This document shows, in pieces, positions 15,922 through 26,199 of a DNA stretch of 38,961 nt; the stretch's first letter is position 1; the number at the start of each line of letters is the position of its first letter. Origin of the DNA: Gammaproteobacteria bacterium (GTDB lineage Bacteria > Pseudomonadota > Gammaproteobacteria > SZUA-229); NCBI GenBank assembly GCA_029881035.1, contig JAOUNI010000023.1, positions 1 through 38,961 of the forward strand, written 5' to 3'. The notes beneath the pieces are model-generated. The model made no database searches. It was given only the letters and a program-made list of their open reading frames with translations, and was not told where the DNA came from. Position numbers and translations under genes: made by a program.

Positions 15922-16383
15922 CTATCCCTCAAGCGCCAGCATTTCATCAATAGCCTGATTAGCCAGAGCATCAGCAAGTTCATTACCTTCGTCGCCAGAA
16001 TGTCCTTTCACCCAAACCCATTCAATCTTATGTTTCTGCGTTGCGCTGTCCAGCCTTTGCCACAGCTCAACATTTTTAACCGGTTTTTTAGCGGCAGTTT
16101 TCCAGCCCCGCTTTTTCCAGTCCGGCATCCAGCTGGTAATGCCCTGCAGCACATATTTCGAATCAGTATGTAGCACTATGTGACAGGAACGCGTCAGCGC
16201 TTCCAACGCCCTGATTGCTGCTGTCAGCTCCATACGATTATTAGTGGTTTCAGACTCAGCGCCAAATAGTTTTTTGTGGTGGCCGTTATACTTCAAACTG
16301 ACACCCCAACCACCCGGGCCGGGGTTACCGCGGCAGGCACCGTCGGTATAAATAATAACTGAGTTGTTTGTTTCATCTTGCAT
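15922..16383 (-). CDS. rnhA: Ribonuclease HI
   Basis: Degrades the RNA strand of RNA-DNA hybrids. The 153-residue length is standard. The catalytic residues are in place: [18 protein letters not shown] carries the first aspartate, [10 protein letters not shown] the glutamate, [12 protein letters not shown] the second aspartate, and [12 protein letters not shown] the last one. [14 protein letters not shown] supplies the conserved histidine. It is the first gene of a tight rnhA-dnaQ operon. Its upstream neighbour mltD is divergent with 134 bp between the starts. The window therefore holds both RNase H types (rnhB at 5262-5858). Confidence 0.97.
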   Translation of the reverse strand: MQDETNNSVIIYTDGACRGNPGPGGWGVSLKYNGHHKKLFGAESETTNNRMELTAAIRALEALTRSCHIVLHTDSKYVLQGITSWMPDWKKRGWKTAAKKPVKNVELWQRLDSATQKHKIEWVWVKGHSGDEGNELADALANQAIDEMLALEG

Positions 16384-16517
16384 AATTTCACTATTCTATC
16401 TTGTAAAATAAAACAATTTCAGCCTTATCAACACGTTCATGAGAAGTTTATCCCCACAATTCGACCATAAACAGGGTAAAATGACTCAAAGTGATTGATT
16501 TCGTTAAATACAGAAAA

Positions 16518-18161
16518 ATGCCCATAAAAAACTTCAATATTATTTTTTTCAGCCTGCTAGCTATAACGCTCAGTGCTTGCCAAAGAGAAACCATCAAGCA
16601 GACTGATCTTCAAACTGAAGAAGTTCATACTGAAAATATCTCAGCTGGTGAAAGTCAGGCATCAGTTGAAACTGACCTGACTGAATTTGACTCCTTTGAC
16701 CAGGAGTTTGAGGCATTAGCCCTATCCAGCCAACCTCATGAGACCATCTGGCAACATGTGCGCGCAGGTTTCAAGCTAGGATCTTACGATAATCAACCGC
16801 TCTTACAATCAGAACTGGCCTGGTACGCTAGTCATGAAGACTATCTTCAGCGTGTTATGGAACGCAGTGACCCATTCATACACTACATTCTGAGTGAAGC
16901 AGAAAAACGGGGTTTGCCTACAGAACTGGTTTTATTGCCTATCGTAGAAAGCGCATTTCAGCCTTTTGCTTATTCACATGGCCGAGCCTCTGGTCTCTGG
17001 CAGTTTATTCCTGCCACTGCCCGTATATACGGGTTAAAACAGACCTGGTGGTATGATGGCCGCCGCGACATCTATGCTTCGACTCAGGCAGCACTTAAAT
17101 ATTTAACCAATATGAACAAGCTCTTCAAGGGCGACTGGTTACTAACTTTGGCGGCTTACAACTCGGGTTCCGGCACAGTACAAAAAGCCATTAAAAAAAA
17201 TATAAAACGTAACAAACCCACTGATTTCTGGCATCTGGATTTACCCAAAGAAACCCGTAGTTATGTACCCAAGTTATTAGCACTCAAAGAGCTGATCAAT
17301 AATCCACAACAATACGGTATCAGCCTGCGTTGCATTCCACATGTTCCGGGCTTTAAACGTATCGATGTCGGCTCACAGATCGATCTGGCACTGGCTGCCG
17401 AATTAGCTGAAATTGAACTCGACACACTATACAACTACAACCCGGCTTATAACCGCTGGGCAACACCACCCGAAGGCCCGCACTTCCTTCTTCTACCAGC
17501 AGATGCTGCAGATACCCTTGTGAAAAATCTAGAAACACTGCCGGAAGAAGATCGCATACAGTGGCAGCGTCATCTTATTAAATCTGGCGAAACACTCAGC
17601 CAGATTGCGGTCAAGTACGACACTACGATTGAACATCTACGTACAGTTAATCGTATTCGCAACAATAACATCCGTGCTGGCAAACATTTACTCATCCCCG
17701 TAGCCAGCCGCAAACGTGGTGATTACACGCTCAGTGCGGGCCAGAGACTCAGCAGCATTAAAAACTCCAGCAAGGGCGACAAAACACGGATCACTCATAT
17801 CGTTCAACAAGGTGAAACATTCTGGGAACTGTCCAGAAAATATGACGTCGATATGCACAAACTTGCAAAGTGGAACGGTATGGCAATACGGGATCCATTG
17901 CCTCAGGGACAGAAAATTGTTGTCTGGAAGAACAATTCCCCGTCTAAGAGCGAGTTAAGTCAACGCAAACCTTCTGATACAATCAAATCCATCTCCTATA
18001 CTGTAAAAAATGGAGATTCATTATCTCGGATTGCTAATCGATATAACGTCAGCGTCAACGACCTGCACCGATGGAACGAGATTGACAGCCAGTATCTACA
18101 GCCCGGACAGCGTATCAAAGTCTACATCGATATCACTGAGCAAACCGGCGGCCGCAGTTAA
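16518..18161 (+). CDS. mltD: Membrane-bound lytic murein transglycosylase D with three LysM repeats
   Basis: Cuts peptidoglycan between MurNAc and GlcNAc with formation of anhydromuropeptides. From ATG 16518 the protein has 547 residues; a GTG at 16491 would add nine. The signal peptide ends LSAC, with Cys21 the lipid attachment site, so it is probably anchored in the outer membrane. The SLT domain shows LPIVESAFQPFAYSHGRASG, with catalytic Glu144, then LWQFIPATARIYGL and AAYNSGSGTV. Three LysM domains lie at about 351-394, 425-470 and 492-536, each with the G-E-T-x or G-D-S-x start. In Escherichia coli mltD is also close to rnhA and dnaQ, but gloB and yafS, which lie between them there, are missing. 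Confidence 0.95.
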   Translation: MPIKNFNIIFFSLLAITLSACQRETIKQTDLQTEEVHTENISAGESQASVETDLTEFDSFDQEFEALALSSQPHETIWQHVRAGFKLGSYDNQPLLQSELAWYASHEDYLQRVMERSDPFIHYILSEAEKRGLPTELVLLPIVESAFQPFAYSHGRASGLWQFIPATARIYGLKQTWWYDGRRDIYASTQAALKYLTNMNKLFKGDWLLTLAAYNSGSGTVQKAIKKNIKRNKPTDFWHLDLPKETRSYVPKLLALKELINNPQQYGISLRCIPHVPGFKRIDVGSQIDLALAAELAEIELDTLYNYNPAYNRWATPPEGPHFLLLPADAADTLVKNLETLPEEDRIQWQRHLIKSGETLSQIAVKYDTTIEHLRTVNRIRNNNIRAGKHLLIPVASRKRGDYTLSAGQRLSSIKNSSKGDKTRITHIVQQGETFWELSRKYDVDMHKLAKWNGMAIRDPLPQGQKIVVWKNNSPSKSELSQRKPSDTIKSISYTVKNGDSLSRIANRYNVSVNDLHRWNEIDSQYLQPGQRIKVYIDITEQTGGRS

Positions 18162-18241
18162 CGCTTTAATCGTATCGCTATTTATTGTTAACATGCGCAT
18201 TTAACAAGCTATAATCTGACAAAAAACAAACAGGTTTTGAA

Positions 18242-19312
18242 ATGAGCACAAAGATAACAGCCAAGGATCTCAACACCTATCATCCTCTAGATACCCTGAA
18301 CTCGGAGAGTCTCAGAGAAATCTGCAACAAACTCACTATCGTCGAAATTAAAAAAGGCGACAATATTTTTATTCGTGGCGAAGCTAAATCAGATCACATC
18401 TTTCTGTACGAAGGCGTTGTTGAGTTTGTAGAAAATGGCAAAGTCATTAAAACGCTAGAAGCAGGCACTGAGGAAACAAAAACAGCACTAGCTCATATCA
18501 TTCCTAGAAATTTCACAGCCGTCGCAAAATCTAATGTAGTCGTCTTCATGATCGACTCCGACTTACTGGACATGATGCTCACCTGGGACCAAACCGGCAG
18601 CTTTCAGGTTGAGGAATTGAATGCTGAGCAAAATGATGACTGGATGTCACGTATATTGAATACCGAAGCCTTTCGACGCATTCCACCTGCTAACATTCAG
18701 GCTATTTTTACCAGCCTTGAAGATATTCAGGTAAATCCCGGTGATACTGTCATAAAACAGGGAGATCCTGGCGATTATTTTTATATCGTAAAATCGGGTC
18801 GCTGCATGGTCACTCGAAAAATGCCAGGGCAAAATAAAGACATCAAACTGGCTGAACTTGAAGCTGGCGCTTCTTTTGGTGAAGAAGCCCTGATTTCAGA
18901 TGCCGAACGTAACGCCACAATTGTTATGCTCAGCAAAGGTGTACTCAGTCGATTATCCAAAGACCAATTTCTATCATTACTTAATGAACCTTTGCTGGAC
19001 GTGATTGATTATGCTAGCGCAAAAGTAAAAATTGGAAGCGGCGAATCTGAATGGCTAGACGTACGTCTACCCAATGAATACCAATCCGCTCATATCAAAG
19101 GCGCAACTCATTTGCCTCTGATTTTTCTACGCATGAAAATCGAAACACTGGATAAGAATAAAAATTATATTTTATATTGCGACACTGGACGACGTAGTTC
19201 TTCCGCATCTTACATCCTTAATGAGCGCGGTTTTACTACGTCCGTATTAAAGGATGGCTTAAAAAATGTCGACCTCTCAGAACTTGAAGGTAACGATATC
19301 ATTGCAGATTAG
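18242..19312 (+). CDS. Double cyclic-nucleotide-binding-fold and rhodanese protein
   Basis: A 356-residue soluble protein. Residues about 13-115 form a first cNMP-binding fold (KKGDNIFIRGEAKSDHIFLY) that lacks a recognisable phosphate-binding cassette. Residues about 139-250 form a second one with VNPGDTVIKQGDPGDYFYIV and SFGEEALISDAERNATI, where Arg223 is well placed to hold the cyclic phosphate. Residues about 262-350 are a rhodanese domain with LDVRLPNEY and YCDTGRRSSSA; Cys313 is the expected sulfur-carrying cysteine. No helix-turn-helix follows, so it is not a CRP-type transcription factor. It may couple a nucleotide signal to sulfur transfer or protein partners, but the function is unknown. 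It is convergent with the HD-GYP gene. Confidence 0.9.
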   Translation: MSTKITAKDLNTYHPLDTLNSESLREICNKLTIVEIKKGDNIFIRGEAKSDHIFLYEGVVEFVENGKVIKTLEAGTEETKTALAHIIPRNFTAVAKSNVVVFMIDSDLLDMMLTWDQTGSFQVEELNAEQNDDWMSRILNTEAFRRIPPANIQAIFTSLEDIQVNPGDTVIKQGDPGDYFYIVKSGRCMVTRKMPGQNKDIKLAELEAGASFGEEALISDAERNATIVMLSKGVLSRLSKDQFLSLLNEPLLDVIDYASAKVKIGSGESEWLDVRLPNEYQSAHIKGATHLPLIFLRMKIETLDKNKNYILYCDTGRRSSSASYILNERGFTTSVLKDGLKNVDLSELEGNDIIAD

Positions 19313-19329
19313 CGAGTCAGGATGCAATC

Positions 19330-20943
19330 CTAACTCTCATAACCCGGAATTTTTGATTCATCGATGTCATCAATCTGTTCTTTCGGCAAAAAATCTTCAG
19401 CGTAACGCATATATACTTTTTCTTTGATGAAAACATCAAAAATATCCGGATCAATGTGACCATCCTTTTTCATAAAACCAAGAATACGTAAACACTCAGA
19501 TAATTTTTTACCTTTTTTGTAAGGGCGATCACTGGACGTTAGCGCTTCAAAGATGTCAGCGATGCCCATCATTCTTGCTGGAATAGAGAGCTGCTCACGA
19601 GTTAAGCCTAGTGGGTAACCTTTACCATCCATACGTTCATGATGTCCACCTGCGTATTCCGGTACATTCTTCAAATGTTTAGGAAAAGGTAATTCACCTA
19701 ACATTTTTATTGTCATTACAATATGGTTATTTATAACTTCACGTTCTTCATCATTAAGTGTGCCACGTTGAACGATCATATTTTTTACTTCATCATCACT
19801 AAGTAAATTTTCTTCAACATTATCTGAATTAAATAGCCGATATCGCGAGATATCTCTAACACGTTGCTGTAACGTATCATCCATAAACTCTCCACCGATA
19901 TTACTAACTCGAATGAAATCACGATCATCATCGAGTTGTTGTATTCTTTTCTCGTAGGCCAACTCAAGATCACTAGTATCCGCGTCAATATCTTCTCGTG
20001 TTCTTAACAGTTTCTGCTCAAGCATTTCGATTTTTGCATCCCGTTTTAATACTTCGAAACGCGTATCAACAGTATGAATACGATCATAAATCGTTTCCAG
20101 CTTAGTCGCTTTATCAACCACATATTCGGGTGTCGTCACTTTGCCACAATCATGTAACCACCCTGCGATTCGCAGCTCGTAACAATCCTCCTGCTTCATG
20201 GTGAAATTTTTTAATACACCGATATCTGAGTTATTACAGGCATCAGCGATCATCATGGTCAGTTCAGGTAAACGACGACAGTGACCGCCTGTATAAGGTG
20301 ATTTTTCGTCGATCGCACCAGCAATCAATTTAATAAAGGCTTCAAATAATTCCCTTTGTTCTTCAATCAGGCGGTTATTGGTCAGCGCCACCGCAGCCTG
20401 TGAGGCCAGTGACTCTGCCAGATCACGTTCTTCGGCAGAAAATTCCTTAGTAATACCGGTCTCATCTTTGGCATTAATAAGTTGTAACACACCAATGATT
20501 TCACCTTCATGATTTTTCATCGGTACCGTCAAAATAGACTGGGTACGATAACCTGTTTTTTCATCGAACTTACGAGTACCTGAAAAATCAAAACCTTCTG
20601 CATCATAGGCATCAGGAATATTAATAGTTCGATCTTCGTGCACAGCACAACTGACTACCATATTGAGATTGGGTTTAGCTTCAACATAAAGCTGGATAGG
20701 AGGAAAATTAATATCTACACCACTGGTACCACCCATGTGAATATTCAGTGAATGCGTGGCAACAATAACAAAATCCAGCGTCTGGCGATCATCCGACATT
20801 CTATACAGGCTGCCACCATCAGCATTGGTGAGTTCCATTGCGCCTTTCAAAATTTTATCACAGACAATATTGGTATCTCTTTCCGCTGATAGGCTGATAC
20901 CAATTTCGTTCAACCGCGCAATTCGTTGAATAACCTGATTCAT
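19330..20943 (-). CDS. GAF and HD-GYP domain protein, probable cyclic-di-GMP phosphodiesterase
   Basis: A 537-residue soluble signalling protein. A GAF sensor domain covers about residues 5-195 (LNEIGISLSAERD, GYRTQSILTVPMKN, GEIIGVLQLINAK). The HD-GYP domain starts at about 205 with SPYTGGHCRRLPEL, has the HD pair at 264-265 (GWLHDCGKVTTPEYV) and the HHERMDGKGYP motif at 434-444, so the catalytic residues appear intact. The expected reaction is hydrolysis of cyclic-di-GMP. About 125 residues (275-400) rich in charged and coiled-coil-like sequence separate the HD motif from NNHIVMTIKML, longer than a minimal HD-GYP. There is no signal peptide or receiver domain. It converges on the cNMP/rhodanese gene, with 17 bp between stops. 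Confidence 0.93.
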   Translation of the reverse strand: MNQVIQRIARLNEIGISLSAERDTNIVCDKILKGAMELTNADGGSLYRMSDDRQTLDFVIVATHSLNIHMGGTSGVDINFPPIQLYVEAKPNLNMVVSCAVHEDRTINIPDAYDAEGFDFSGTRKFDEKTGYRTQSILTVPMKNHEGEIIGVLQLINAKDETGITKEFSAEERDLAESLASQAAVALTNNRLIEEQRELFEAFIKLIAGAIDEKSPYTGGHCRRLPELTMMIADACNNSDIGVLKNFTMKQEDCYELRIAGWLHDCGKVTTPEYVVDKATKLETIYDRIHTVDTRFEVLKRDAKIEMLEQKLLRTREDIDADTSDLELAYEKRIQQLDDDRDFIRVSNIGGEFMDDTLQQRVRDISRYRLFNSDNVEENLLSDDEVKNMIVQRGTLNDEEREVINNHIVMTIKMLGELPFPKHLKNVPEYAGGHHERMDGKGYPLGLTREQLSIPARMMGIADIFEALTSSDRPYKKGKKLSECLRILGFMKKDGHIDPDIFDVFIKEKVYMRYAEDFLPKEQIDDIDESKIPGYES

Positions 20944-21000
20944 TATCTTATTCTCATTATGACAGTCTTAAATTTAAACACGTATTTACAATACATACCC

Positions 21001-22383
21001 TTATTTCTGAACACCACCTTTGGTGAGGTTTTCTGGTGCTAATAGACGCTCCAACTCTGCACGAGAAATATCAGTCATTTCACTAGCAACGTCAATCACT
21101 GCCCTGCCTTCAGCATAGGCCTGTTTAGCAATTTTCGCTCCCAGCTCATAACCAATGACACGATTTAGCGCTGTTACCAGAATTGGATTTTTTACCAAGG
21201 CGTTTTCGATATTTTTATGATTGACGGTAAAACCGGCTATCGCTTTATCAGCCAGCAAACGTGAGGCAGAAGCCAGTAAATCAATGCTCTGCAATAGATC
21301 ATAAGCCACCAGTGGCAGCATAACATTCAACTGAAAATTACCAGACTGACCGGCGATAGTAATCGAAGTATCATTACCTATCACTTTGGCACAAACCATG
21401 GCAACGGCTTCGGGTATAACCGGATTAACTTTACCTGGCATAATGCTGCTGCCCGGCTGTAAAGCAGGCAAAGCAATTTCACCGATACCCGCTAGAGGTC
21501 CACTATTCATCCAACGTAAATCATTCGAAATTTTTAACAAACTCACCGCCACCGTTTTTAGTTGCCCACTCAGAGAGACTGCAGCATCCTGTGAACTCAT
21601 ATATTCAAAACGATTCTCTGCCACGCTGAAACACAAACCTGTCTGCTGTTCCAGGCCATCAGCCACCAGCGCCCCAAATTCTTCGGGTGCATTAATACCG
21701 GTACCAACAGCAGTGCCTCCAATCGCCAACTTTTTCATTGCCGGCATAGCTTGCTGAATACGTTCAATACCGCTACGAACCTGTGCAGCCCAACCACCCA
21801 GCTCCTGCCCCAGAGTAATGGGCATAGCATCCATCAAATGGGTTCGCCCAGTGGTGACCACATCCTGTAATTCAGTTGCCCTGTCCTCAATTGTATTCAC
21901 CAGATGTATCAGCGCGGGTATCAAGCGCTCTTCACAGCCAATGCTGGCACTAACGTGGATCGTTGTTGGAATAACATCATTGGAACTCTGACTCATATTG
22001 ACGTGATCATTGGGGTGCACATCCACATCTGAATCCAGTGAGGCCAGATAGGCAATCACTTCGTTGGCATTCATATTAGTGCTGGTACCCGATCCAGTCT
22101 GGAAGACATCAATCGGAAATTCTGAATCCAGTCCACCGACTATCATTTTCTGACAAATATCAGTCACCGCCTGATAACGAGGTTTATCCAGGCTGCCCAT
22201 TTTGTAATTAGCTTCAGCACAAGCCAACTTAACCCGGCCTAGTGCCTGCAAAAAAGCACTCGGCATAGTCAGGTTACTGACAGGAAAATTCTCTATTGCA
22301 CGCTGCGTCTGGGCACCATAACAGGCCGATTCTGGCACTTCAAGTTCACCCATACTGTCTTTTACACTGCGCGTTTTTGTCAT
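21001..22383 (-). CDS. fumC: Class II fumarate hydratase
   Basis: Reversible hydration of fumarate to L-malate in the citric acid cycle; iron-independent type. The 460-residue protein has GSGTSTNMNANEVIA, HPNDHVNMSQSSND, TTGRTHLMDAMPITLGQE and the signature GSSIMPGKVNP. The His in GRTHL and the Gly in MPGKVN point to fumarase; aspartase usually has GRTQL and MPAKVN. The NPVIPEAV continuation resembles actinobacterial-type fumarases more than the Escherichia coli NPTQ form. The ATG at 22383 has GGAGAGGA just upstream. It is divergent from purB, which encodes another member of the same lyase superfamily, across a 242-bp gap. Confidence 0.92.
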   Translation of the reverse strand: MTKTRSVKDSMGELEVPESACYGAQTQRAIENFPVSNLTMPSAFLQALGRVKLACAEANYKMGSLDKPRYQAVTDICQKMIVGGLDSEFPIDVFQTGSGTSTNMNANEVIAYLASLDSDVDVHPNDHVNMSQSSNDVIPTTIHVSASIGCEERLIPALIHLVNTIEDRATELQDVVTTGRTHLMDAMPITLGQELGGWAAQVRSGIERIQQAMPAMKKLAIGGTAVGTGINAPEEFGALVADGLEQQTGLCFSVAENRFEYMSSQDAAVSLSGQLKTVAVSLLKISNDLRWMNSGPLAGIGEIALPALQPGSSIMPGKVNPVIPEAVAMVCAKVIGNDTSITIAGQSGNFQLNVMLPLVAYDLLQSIDLLASASRLLADKAIAGFTVNHKNIENALVKNPILVTALNRVIGYELGAKIAKQAYAEGRAVIDVASEMTDISRAELERLLAPENLTKGGVQK

Positions 22384-25167
<2,784 letters not shown>

Positions 25168-25198
25168 AGCCAAAGAAAACTCATCTTATTGAAATACT

Positions 25199-25636
25199 AT
25201 GACTTTTGAAAACACTCAATTTATAGCCACAACCTGGCAACAAAACAACACAGAACTAAAACAAATTCGAAGCACAGTGTTTATTAAAGAACAGCATGTG
25301 CCGGCTGAACTGGAATGGGATGAATTTGATGAACAATCTATTCACTTTCTGGCTTCCAACAATAATCAGGCCATTGCATGCGCGCGTTTAAAACCTGATG
25401 GTCAAATAGGGCGTATGGCTGTTCTCAGCAACTATCGCAATCAGGGCATTGGCACGAAGTTGCTCTCAATAGTAATATCACATGCTAAAAATAGCGGCTA
25501 TAACATGGTTTATCTACACGCCCAGAAGCAGGCTATTAATTTTTACCGAAAATTTGAATTTATTGAAAATGGCATGGAATTTATAGATGCAGGCATATTG
25601 CATCATGCCATGTACAGAACACTTATAGAACAATAA
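25199..25636 (+). CDS. GNAT-family N-acetyltransferase
   Basis: A 145-residue protein with the GNAT acetyl-CoA-binding signature QIGRMAVLSNYRNQGIGTKLL at about residues 67-87 and a C-terminal YLHAQKQAINFYRKFEFI segment typical of the family. The N-terminal part (RSTVFIKEQHVPAELEWDEFD) is characteristic of the YjdJ/ElaA-type subgroup, whose substrates are small amines or protein ends but mostly unknown. It is 31 bp downstream of roxA and 14 bp upstream of an unknown conserved gene, so the three likely form one operon with purB. The substrate cannot be predicted; a ribosome-related target would be speculation. Confidence 0.88.
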   Translation: MTFENTQFIATTWQQNNTELKQIRSTVFIKEQHVPAELEWDEFDEQSIHFLASNNNQAIACARLKPDGQIGRMAVLSNYRNQGIGTKLLSIVISHAKNSGYNMVYLHAQKQAINFYRKFEFIENGMEFIDAGILHHAMYRTLIEQ

Positions 25637-25650
25637 CAAAGATCCTTATT

Positions 25651-26199
25651 ATGCCTAAAATCCCTTCTATTCCTTTCTGTGAAGAAATGCCAAGCTATTT
25701 TATACTTGGCGAAACCAAAGCAGAAATCAAACTTAGCAATGCCGAAGAATACCGTAATGCCGCATTATCATTAGCCAGCCAGGCGCGCTATAACATTAAT
25801 ATTTTTACTCAGGACATGGATGACCCGATCTTCAATAACGATGATTTCGAAAATCATATATTCAATCTTGCTACACGTCACCCTAATTCAAAAATACGCA
25901 TTCTAGTACAAGACTCATCAACTGCAGTAAGAAAAGGGCACTGTCTAATACGACTTGCCCAAAGCTTGACCAGCTCTATCCTGATAAAAAACCCACCACA
26001 AACACATAAAAATGATAAAAGCGCTTTTATGACTGTAGACAGTGCTGGATTATTGTATCGAATTCATGCTGACAATTATAATTACGATGGCTCAGTTAAC
26101 TTTATGTCAGCGCAGCGTGCTAAAAAACTAGAAGATTTTTTCAATGAAGCATGGGAACACGGCGTACCGGACTTACAGGTTCGCAGGCTCTTTGTTTAA
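25651..26199 (+). CDS. Conserved unknown protein of the roxA-GNAT neighbourhood
   Basis: A 182-residue soluble protein. The central part NINIFTQDMDDPIFNNDDFENHIFNLA, split by a short linker from SKIRILVQDSSTAVRKGHCLIRLAQSL, and the end GLLYRIHADNYNYDG and FNEAWEHG match from memory a domain that is often fused to, or next to, a GNAT domain in pseudomonads and relatives (DUF7931, not verified). The strand pattern recalls the phospholipase D fold, but no HKD motif is present, so catalysis by that route is unlikely. It follows the GNAT gene by 14 bp. Its last 27 bases overlap the convergent GGDEF-EAL gene. Function unknown. Confidence 0.82.
   Translation: MPKIPSIPFCEEMPSYFILGETKAEIKLSNAEEYRNAALSLASQARYNINIFTQDMDDPIFNNDDFENHIFNLATRHPNSKIRILVQDSSTAVRKGHCLIRLAQSLTSSILIKNPPQTHKNDKSAFMTVDSAGLLYRIHADNYNYDGSVNFMSAQRAKKLEDFFNEAWEHGVPDLQVRRLFV

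Noticed and set aside
21001-22383. Aspartate ammonia-lyase instead of fumarase
   Set aside because: GRTHL and MPGKVN are fumarase features; aspartase usually has GRTQL and MPAKVN. The NPVIPE continuation alone is not decisive.
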